A DNA stretch of 18,154 bases from CAZWIT01 sp964533435 (GTDB taxonomy: Bacteria > Patescibacteriota > Patescibacteriia > UBA1558 > GWA2-36-10). The stretch covers positions 1-18,154 of the forward strand of contig CAZHLU010000011.1 in assembly GCA_964533435.1 (NCBI GenBank), written 5' to 3'. Of this stretch, positions 12,414 to 18,154 are shown piece after piece. A program made the translations under genes and the position numbers. Numbering within the stretch: position 1 is the first letter of the stretch; every line of letters begins with the position of its first letter. Under the pieces are notes generated by a model, which made no database searches, was not told the DNA's origin, and saw only the letters and a list, made by a program, of their open reading frames with translations.

Positions 12414-13646
12414 TTATTTTCTTAGGGCTTCAATTGGATTTAAAGCCGCCGCTTTTTTAGCTGGATAAAGACCGAAGATTAAGCCAATGGCAATTGAAAA
12501 ACCCAAAGATAAAACCACACCCAAAGGAGACACCGTAAAAGACCAGTCTAAATTATAATAGTTAGCTAAAATATAAATAATATAAGTTAAAAATACACCC
12601 AAGATAATACCACCAACACCACCTAACAAAGTAATAGTTACTGCTTCTGCTAAAAATTGCTGCATAATATCACGCTTGCTAGCGCCAATACTTTTACGTA
12701 AACCAATTTCAAAAGTTCGCTCCGAAACTGTAGCATACATAATATTCATAATACCCACACCACCAACTATTAAAGAGATACCAGCCAAAGCAATCAAGAG
12801 TAAAGTAACACCCCCTAAAATTGTACCCAAAATATTTTGAGCATCAGCTGATGTGTTTACTTCAAAATCATCTTTATCAGGATCGTCTATTTCATGTCGG
12901 TCGCGTAACAAAACCCTTATTTGTTCTGCTAAATCCTGGTCATCTGCCCCCTCTTCCATCTGAGCAGTAATACTAGAAATATAATCAACTCCCAATAATA
13001 ACTTTTGCGTAGTTTGAATTGGAATATAAGCAATGTCATCATAATTAAAGAAAAAAACTGTGCCCCTAGGCTCCATTTCACCAATAACTTTAAAACTAAT
13101 GTTACGCACTTTGACACTATGACCAATAGCCGAATTATTACCAAACAATTTATCTTTGACATTGGCACCCAATACTATTACTCGTGCTAAACTGTCATCT
13201 TCTTCTTTAGTATAAAATCTACCGGCAGAAATTTCTGCTTCATCAATATCAGTAAATTCTGGACCAGTAGCAAAAACAGTTACTTTTTTAATATTACCTT
13301 CGGAGGCCATTATTTCTTGACTAAAACTAGAAGCATAACTAGTCTTAATGCCTTTTATTTTATCAACTGCTTCTTTATCTGAAAGTTTCATACTAGTTAC
13401 TACTACTCCTTGCACTTGAGCAAAAGAACCACCACTAGACTTAGGAGCTCGTGATTCAATTTGAATAAAATTAGAACCAAAACTAGAAACTTGATTGTAA
13501 ACTAATTTTTGAATACTGTCGCCAGCTGAAATAATAACTGATACTGACATAATACCGATAACCATACCTAAAACAGTCAAAGCCGTTCGGACCTTATTTG
13601 TTCGTAAAGCTTTTATAGCAATATCAAAACTATGACTGTATTTCAT
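12414..13646 (-). CDS. MacB/FtsX-type ABC transporter permease (second copy)
   Basis: A 410-residue permease. One N-terminal membrane helix (about 18-42, VRTALTVLGMVIGIMSVSVI), a large extracytoplasmic MacB-type core domain (about 45-275), then three helices of the FtsX domain (about 275-310, 325-365 and 370-400), ending with the hallmark PAKKAAALNPIEALRK. Members of this group couple ATPase movement to an outside domain rather than forming a classic substrate channel. I use the ATG at 13646, 4 bases after the preceding stop; the TTG at 13673 would overlap the upstream gene by 23 bases and adds nine non-conserved residues. It is a paralogue of the permease just upstream, sharing RTALTVLG/RSFLTSLG and PIEALR motifs. 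Confidence 0.92.
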   Translation of the reverse strand: MKYSHSFDIAIKALRTNKVRTALTVLGMVIGIMSVSVIISAGDSIQKLVYNQVSSFGSNFIQIESRAPKSSGGSFAQVQGVVVTSMKLSDKEAVDKIKGIKTSYASSFSQEIMASEGNIKKVTVFATGPEFTDIDEAEISAGRFYTKEEDDSLARVIVLGANVKDKLFGNNSAIGHSVKVRNISFKVIGEMEPRGTVFFFNYDDIAYIPIQTTQKLLLGVDYISSITAQMEEGADDQDLAEQIRVLLRDRHEIDDPDKDDFEVNTSADAQNILGTILGGVTLLLIALAGISLIVGGVGIMNIMYATVSERTFEIGLRKSIGASKRDIMQQFLAEAVTITLLGGVGGIILGVFLTYIIYILANYYNLDWSFTVSPLGVVLSLGFSIAIGLIFGLYPAKKAAALNPIEALRK

Positions 13647-13650
13647 AAAA

Positions 13651-14895
13651 TTATTCGTAACGCAAAGCTTCAATTGGACTTAAATTAGCTGCTTTTTGAG
13701 CCGGATACCAACCAAAAAAAACACCAACCAAAACTGTAAAAGAAACAGCCAAAAAGATAGAAGCAAAAGAAACTACAAAATCCCACTGATAACCCAAGCC
13801 TTTAGCCACTAAACTAATTAAACCAGAAATAATAACCCCCCAAACGATTCCAATCACACCGCCTAAAGCACTGAGTAATATTGTTTGTGTTAAATATTGA
13901 ATACTAATATCTCTTTTAGTAGCACCTACTGCTTTGCGCAAACCAATTTCTCTAGTACTTTCCGTGACTGACACTAACATGATATTCATAATACCAATAC
14001 CACCTACCAGTAAAGAAATACCAGCTACCATGGCCAAAAAGTAATTTAGAGCATCAGTCAAAGATTTAAGAGTATCAAGACCTTGTTGTGAAGAACGTAC
14101 AGTAAAATCATCATCGGCCGGGTCTTGAATATTATGTCTTTCCCTTAAAACTCTTTCTACTTCCGAAATAGTATAATCAATGTCTACAACTTCTGGCGAC
14201 ATCTTAGCTCGCATAAAACTAACATGGTTGATACCCAACATTAATTTTTGAGCAGTAGCCAGAGTAATAAAAACTTGACTATCTTGATTTTGGAAACCAG
14301 AACTACCCCGTTCTTTCATAACACCAATAACTCTAAAAGTTTCCTTATTAATCTTTACTTTTTGATCAATTGGGTTAATGCCAGCAAATAAATCTTCAGC
14401 TGTTTGACTACCTAAAACCACCTCTCTAACAACTTGTTCAGTTTGATCATCGGAAAAAAAATGTCCAGATCCAAGCTCAGCTGAAGCCTCAATAAATAAA
14501 TAATTTCCAGTAACCCCTAAAAAACTGGAGCTGACTGTTTTATTTTGCCAAGTAATATCGGCTGCTCCTCGAGCATAAGAAGCCACACCAATAATTTGTG
14601 GCACCCTACTTGCAATTGCCTTACCGTCTTCGTAAGTTAAAGTAGTAATATTAATACCAAAAACGGCTGCTGGTGGACCATCGTCTTCGCTAGCGCCCGG
14701 TAAAATACCCAATAAGTCAGTACCAATACTACTTACTTGATTTACTATCAAGCTTTGCGCGCCAGCACCAACTGACATAATAATAATGACCGAAGAAATA
14801 CCAATAATAATCCCCAATGATGTCAAAAAAGAACGCAGCTTATTGCGTCTAAACATCTGCAAAATAGCAATTGAATTTTTGATATGAAAATGCAT
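13651..14895 (-). CDS. MacB/FtsX-type ABC transporter permease (first copy)
   Basis: A 414-residue permease with the same layout as its downstream paralogue: N-terminal helix (about 21-42, FLTSLGIIIGISSVIIIMSV), MacB-like outside domain (about 45-280) and three C-terminal helices (about 285-310, 335-365, 375-400) ending WYPAQKAANLSPIEALRYE. VGGIGIMNIMLVSVTESTREIGLRKAVGA contains the conserved cytoplasmic coupling loop. The stop is 4 bases before the next permease start and its own start is 2 bases after the ATPase stop. The two copies probably form a heterodimer driven by the single ATPase, while classical MacB is a homodimer with a fused ATPase. Confidence 0.93.
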   Translation of the reverse strand: MHFHIKNSIAILQMFRRNKLRSFLTSLGIIIGISSVIIIMSVGAGAQSLIVNQVSSIGTDLLGILPGASEDDGPPAAVFGINITTLTYEDGKAIASRVPQIIGVASYARGAADITWQNKTVSSSFLGVTGNYLFIEASAELGSGHFFSDDQTEQVVREVVLGSQTAEDLFAGINPIDQKVKINKETFRVIGVMKERGSSGFQNQDSQVFITLATAQKLMLGINHVSFMRAKMSPEVVDIDYTISEVERVLRERHNIQDPADDDFTVRSSQQGLDTLKSLTDALNYFLAMVAGISLLVGGIGIMNIMLVSVTESTREIGLRKAVGATKRDISIQYLTQTILLSALGGVIGIVWGVIISGLISLVAKGLGYQWDFVVSFASIFLAVSFTVLVGVFFGWYPAQKAANLSPIEALRYE

Positions 14896-14897
14896 AT

Positions 14898-15605
14898 TTA
14901 TTTTAGCGTTTCACTATCATTGGCAATCACCCTTTCAAAATCTGAAGTATCATCAAAAATCATACCATCTTTGATACTAATAATCCTTTTGGCGTGCTTA
15001 GCAGTAATAGTTTCATGAGTAACTAAAATAACAGTTTTACCTTCTTCGTTTAATTTTTGTAAGATAGACATAATTTGAATACCAGATTTAGAATCCAAAT
15101 TTCCAGTTGGTTCATCAGCAAAAATAATTTCTGGTGCATTTACCAAAGCTCGAGCAATAGCTACCCTTTGTTTTTCACCACCCGACAACTGATTAGACAA
15201 AAAATCGCGACGATGTTCTAAGCCAACAGCTTTGATAGCTTGATCTACCAAAGAATCATCTGACTTGCCATCACTATATAAAAGAGGCAAACGAACATTT
15301 TCCCAAACGCTAGTTTTTGGCAAAAGATTAAAGCTCTGAAAAACAAAACCAACTTTTTTATTACGGTATTCTGCTAGAGTATCATCATCTAATTTACTAA
15401 CATCCTTGTCTTGAAAAATATATTGACCAGTAGTTAAAGTATCTAAAAAACCCAAAATATGCATTAAGGTAGATTTACCAGAACCAGATGGTCCCATAAT
15501 AGCTACAAATTCACCCTTGTTAATACTTAAATTAATACCATGCAAAATTTTGGTAGCCACCTCTTCATTAACATATTCCTTATGAAGATTTTTAATGTCA
15601 ATCAT
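14898..15605 (-). CDS. ABC transporter ATP-binding protein (MacB/LolD-like)
   Basis: A 235-residue ATPase with every catalytic motif: Walker A GPSGSGKS (38-45), Q-loop Gln90, signature LSGGE (140-144), Walker B FADEP (162-166) with catalytic Glu165, and switch His197. PTGNLDSKSG after Walker B is typical of the MacB/LolD/FtsE-type family that energises FtsX-like permeases. It acts on the cytoplasmic face of the membrane with the two permeases downstream. It starts 2 bases after the adaptor stop, so the four genes form one tightly packed operon. Confidence 0.95.
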   Translation of the reverse strand: MIDIKNLHKEYVNEEVATKILHGINLSINKGEFVAIMGPSGSGKSTLMHILGFLDTLTTGQYIFQDKDVSKLDDDTLAEYRNKKVGFVFQSFNLLPKTSVWENVRLPLLYSDGKSDDSLVDQAIKAVGLEHRRDFLSNQLSGGEKQRVAIARALVNAPEIIFADEPTGNLDSKSGIQIMSILQKLNEEGKTVILVTHETITAKHAKRIISIKDGMIFDDTSDFERVIANDSETLK

Positions 15606-15607
15606 TT

Positions 15608-17278
15608 TTATTTCTTTTTACCGTTGCTTTTAGCTGATACTATAACTTCTTCACCAGCCGATAAACCGCTGACTATTTCTATCAGACTATTATCACCCTT
15701 TAAACCAACTTCTACCTCTTTATCTACTGGCTGTTTGTTAACTAAAACCTGAACATAATGTTGGTCATCACGATTAATAACCGCTCTTGACGGCACTACT
15801 AAAACCTGGGGCTTACTAGCAGTAAGCACGGTTAAATCTGCCGTCATGCCAGACTTAATCCTCTCATCTTTTTCATTAAAAGAAATATTAACTTTATAAT
15901 AAATAACTTCATTAATAACAGTGGCTGCTGGATCAATAAAAGTAACAGTACCCTTAAATTTACTACCATCTGTAAAAGCATTAATATCAATATCAACTTC
16001 ATCGTTGATTTTTAATTTGGTAATATCTGACTCTGGTACATCAACTTCTATTTGCAAAGTACTTAAACCGATCATCGAAATTACTGCCTTAGCTGCAGAA
16101 GTTTGTTCTCCTTTAGCATAATTAACTTTAGTAATCAAACCATCAACTGGCGCTTTGATAGATTTATCAGACAAATCACTTAAAGCTCTGCTTAAATTTG
16201 CCTCTGCCTGACGCACTCTGGCCCTTGCTGCATCAACCTGAAAATCGCGTGCCGGTGCTTTTTTTAAATCAAGTCTAGCTTTAGCTAAATCTAAAGTATC
16301 TTGAGCTACCTTTACTGCATTAGTTTGTTGCAATATGGCATTTTGATAATACAAATCCTTAGCTCGTAAATTGGAAGCAGCTGTTGCTACTGCACTCATA
16401 GCTGTATTAACAGTGGTATTATTACTACTTAAAGAAGCTTTAAAAGTATCCACAACCGTTTGCGTATAAACGGAATTTATAACCACTGTATTCATTACAT
16501 TAAAGGTATTATTAACCATTTCCGAAGTAGCTTGTAAAAGTTGACGCAATTGATCTAGTCCTAACAAAATATCAGCCTGTTGATTACTACTTTGAGCTTT
16601 AGTAACCAAAACAGCCACCTCGGTATATTTAGCCTGAGCGGCTTCGTATTGATATTTAGCTGTCGTTAATAAATTAGTATCATTGACGTATAAGGAATAA
16701 TCAGCATCACTATCTAAAATAGCATCATAAACCAAATCCAAAGCATATCTCGAAACAAATAATTTATCATTTAAAGTATTTAAACCAGCGGTCTTAAGAC
16801 TTGCCATGTCATCATCCCTAGTTTTTTCTAAACTAGCTAAATTATCTATTGCTGCTTGATAGGCAGTCAAAGCATTATTTACTTCTTTTTCAGTAACATT
16901 TAAATCAGCGCTACTGGCACCAGCTAAAATAGAATCTAAATCGCTTTTGGCTACATCCAAAGCTGCACGAGCATTATTCACTTGAGCCGCAGCATCACCA
17001 GCAGACAAGCTAGCCAAAACTTGACCAGTTTTTACCTGATCACCAACTTTGACATTAATATCACGTATAGTACCACTGCCTAAAAAATTTAAATCAATAT
17101 CATCGGCTGATTCAACTTTACCAGTCACTTCCACTGTTTGTTTTAAATCTTGAACATTGGCTGCTTCGGTGGTATAAATTACGGATTCTTTACTACGAGA
17201 CAAAAAAATATTTAGAATTACAACTAAAACAATAACAACAATCAACCAGAACCACCATTTTTTCAAAATTTTCTTCAT
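15608..17278 (-). CDS. HlyD/MacA-type membrane fusion (adaptor) protein
   Basis: A 556-residue periplasmic-adaptor-like protein. A short basic N-terminus (MKKILKKWWF) and one membrane helix (about 10-27) anchor it, with the bulk outside. A first lipoyl half (about 45-95, GTIRDINVKVGDQVKTGQVL) is followed by a long Ala-rich helical segment (about 95-350), then the second lipoyl half (IKAPVDGLITKVNYAKGEQ), and beta-barrel and membrane-proximal domains (VDVPESDITKLKINDEVD, GMTADLTVL). It is longer than MacA (about 370 residues) because of the helical segment. I start at 17278; the upstream GTG at 17332 overlaps the CIRCE element and the predicted transcription start. It is the first gene of the exporter operon. 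Confidence 0.93.
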   Translation of the reverse strand: MKKILKKWWFWLIVVIVLVVILNIFLSRSKESVIYTTEAANVQDLKQTVEVTGKVESADDIDLNFLGSGTIRDINVKVGDQVKTGQVLASLSAGDAAAQVNNARAALDVAKSDLDSILAGASSADLNVTEKEVNNALTAYQAAIDNLASLEKTRDDDMASLKTAGLNTLNDKLFVSRYALDLVYDAILDSDADYSLYVNDTNLLTTAKYQYEAAQAKYTEVAVLVTKAQSSNQQADILLGLDQLRQLLQATSEMVNNTFNVMNTVVINSVYTQTVVDTFKASLSSNNTTVNTAMSAVATAASNLRAKDLYYQNAILQQTNAVKVAQDTLDLAKARLDLKKAPARDFQVDAARARVRQAEANLSRALSDLSDKSIKAPVDGLITKVNYAKGEQTSAAKAVISMIGLSTLQIEVDVPESDITKLKINDEVDIDINAFTDGSKFKGTVTFIDPAATVINEVIYYKVNISFNEKDERIKSGMTADLTVLTASKPQVLVVPSRAVINRDDQHYVQVLVNKQPVDKEVEVGLKGDNSLIEIVSGLSAGEEVIVSAKSNGKKK

Positions 17279-17325
17279 AAAAATTACTAAATTTAATACA
17301 TTAAAAAAATATGCTAAATAACACA

Positions 17326-17352
17326 TTAGCACTCTATATTATAGAGTGCTAA
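17326..17352. promoter_or_regulatory. CIRCE operator of the exporter operon
   Basis: TTAGCACTC (17326-17334), 9-base spacer, GAGTGCTAA (17344-17352). Both arms are identical to those of the operator at 12346-12372. Its spacer contains the -10 box of the exporter promoter. No chaperone gene lies directly downstream; the adaptor gene does. Confidence 0.97.
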
Positions 17353-17366
17353 TTGATTTTTGTCAA
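17338..17366 (-). promoter_or_regulatory. Consensus promoter of the exporter operon
   Basis: On the minus strand TTGACA (17366-17361), 17-base spacer, TATAAT (17343-17338): exact consensus boxes. The start is predicted near 17331, giving a leader of about 53 nt. The CIRCE element overlaps the spacer and the -10. Confidence 0.9.
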
Positions 17367-17399
17367 TCAAATAAATTAAAGATGCTCGGAATAAAATTA

Positions 17400-17903
17400 T
17401 TATCTAACCACTTCAATATTGGCTGAATTGTAAGCATCGCAAGAACCAATTACTAATTTACCAGAACTCTCTTTATAGAGATAATAACCAGTATTATAAG
17501 TATCAGCTGCTACATAACCAGGGTCAGATGGTATGGCGCCAATATAGCCAGATGTAACCAAGTTTGATAAATTGACGTTAGCTGTTGTAGTGGTTGCATT
17601 TCCATTGGTTGTATCAGCAGCACACCTCTCAGCATGAGCTACAGTTGTGCTAGTAATAGAGTAAGTAACGCCATTTGTAAAAGCTGTAGTGGTAGGATGA
17701 GTACCGCCATTATCTACTAAATATGCTGAATAAGCATCAGCAATAGCGGTAATATCTGACCAACGTTTAGCATTATTGGCATCGCCCACACGTTTACCAG
17801 GGTTAATGGCCACAAAGCTAGCAGCTGCCAGCAAGGCAATGATGGCTACTACGATAATCAATTCGATTAAGGTGAAGCCTGAATTTTTTAAAATCTTTTT
17901 CAT
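17400..17903 (-). CDS. Type IV prepilin (PilA/PulG-like)
   Basis: A 167-residue prepilin. The class III leader MKKILKNSG ends in Gly followed by FTLIELIIVVAIIALLAAA, so cleavage before Phe10 and its methylation by prepilin peptidase are expected; Glu14 of the precursor (Glu5 mature) is present. The hydrophobic helix anchors the pilin and packs the fibre core. The globular domain is Thr/Asn-rich with two Cys (CAAD about residue 93, SCDAY near the end) that may form a C-terminal disulphide loop. Pili of this kind serve attachment or DNA uptake. It follows a paralogue by 24 bases and has no obvious terminator before the exporter promoter. Confidence 0.93.
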   Translation of the reverse strand: MKKILKNSGFTLIELIIVVAIIALLAAASFVAINPGKRVGDANNAKRWSDITAIADAYSAYLVDNGGTHPTTTAFTNGVTYSITSTTVAHAERCAADTTNGNATTTTANVNLSNLVTSGYIGAIPSDPGYVAADTYNTGYYLYKESSGKLVIGSCDAYNSANIEVVR

Positions 17904-17927
17904 ATTTTATGATTAATTATTATATTA

Positions 17928-18154
17928 TTATCTTACTAATTCAATGTCCTCATTATTATAACTATCACAAGAACCAATTACCAAGGTACCACTAGATTCT
18001 CTATAAAAATAATAACCGGAATTTCTAGAATCACCAGCGCCATAAGTTGGCTCAAGCGGAATTTTACAAATATAACCATTACTTACCAAAGCCTCCAAGT
18101 CACTATACTGATTAGTAGTAGTAGCATTAGCACCCCCCTCAAAAATACTGAGAT
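17928..18154 (-). CDS. Second type IV prepilin, N-terminus cut by window edge
   Basis: The last 75 complete codons of a minus-strand gene entering from the right edge and stopping at 17928-17930. Its end, including SGYYFYRESSGTLVIGSCDS and EDIELVR, closely parallels the end of the pilin at 17400-17903 (TGYYLYKESSGKLVIGSCDA, IEVVR), so the two are tandem paralogues. Cys residues in GYICKIP and GSCDS could pair. The leader and transmembrane helix lie beyond the window. It is probably co-transcribed with the downstream pilin. Confidence 0.85.
   Translation of the reverse strand, partial: LSIFEGGANATTTNQYSDLEALVSNGYICKIPLEPTYGAGDSRNSGYYFYRESSGTLVIGSCDSYNNEDIELVR

Noticed and set aside
1..18154. 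CRISPR arrays, insertion sequences or prophage genes
   Set aside because: No regularly spaced repeats, transposase, integrase or phage structural genes were seen.

Overview
The window is AT-rich and uses A/T-ending codons. Genes are short and tightly packed, and ribosome binding sites are mostly absent. A TGA stop at 4395-4397 indicates the standard bacterial code. Type IV prepilins, a compact HrcA, small unknown proteins and a DUF4342 protein beside a zinc-dependent phospholipase C-like protein together suggest a Candidate Phyla Radiation (Patescibacteria) genome. That placement is inferred from gene content and style; no marker gene settles it.

Layout. 1-1756 (minus): an unknown protein cut by the window edge, a DUF4342 protein and a zinc-dependent phospholipase C-like protein. 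1828-4397 (plus): a promoter, a cobalamin riboswitch with a visible terminator/antiterminator switch, a secreted protein with an alpha/alpha toroid followed by a DUF4430 domain (the architecture of animal intrinsic factor and transcobalamin), and a small membrane-anchored partner. 4394-4984 (plus): a consensus promoter, tRNA-Thr, rpmG (L33), tRNA-Trp and a terminator. 4989-5296 (minus): an isolated GC-rich transcription unit with a consensus promoter and terminator; it is an unidentified structured RNA and/or encodes a 48-residue membrane peptide. 5323-6758 (plus): a DEAD-box RNA helicase with a structured leader, ending in a bidirectional terminator shared with a convergent bacteriohemerythrin (minus). 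7249-12372 (minus): a complete HrcA-type heat-shock operon, hrcA-grpE-hsp20-(zinc-ribbon protein)-dnaK-dnaJ, behind a perfect CIRCE operator. 12414-17366 (minus): a MacAB-like exporter operon (HlyD/MacA-like adaptor, ATPase, two MacB/FtsX-type permeases), also behind a perfect CIRCE operator. 17400-18154 (minus): two tandem type IV prepilin paralogues, the second cut by the window edge.

Two points stand out. First, a transcobalamin-like surface protein and its membrane-anchored neighbour sit behind a B12 riboswitch, which suggests a corrinoid capture system. Second, HrcA probably controls an envelope ABC exporter as well as the chaperones, because an identical operator overlaps the exporter's consensus promoter. 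The hrcA promoter is placed so that its transcript would begin at or next to the AUG, fitting the general lack of Shine-Dalgarno sequences here.
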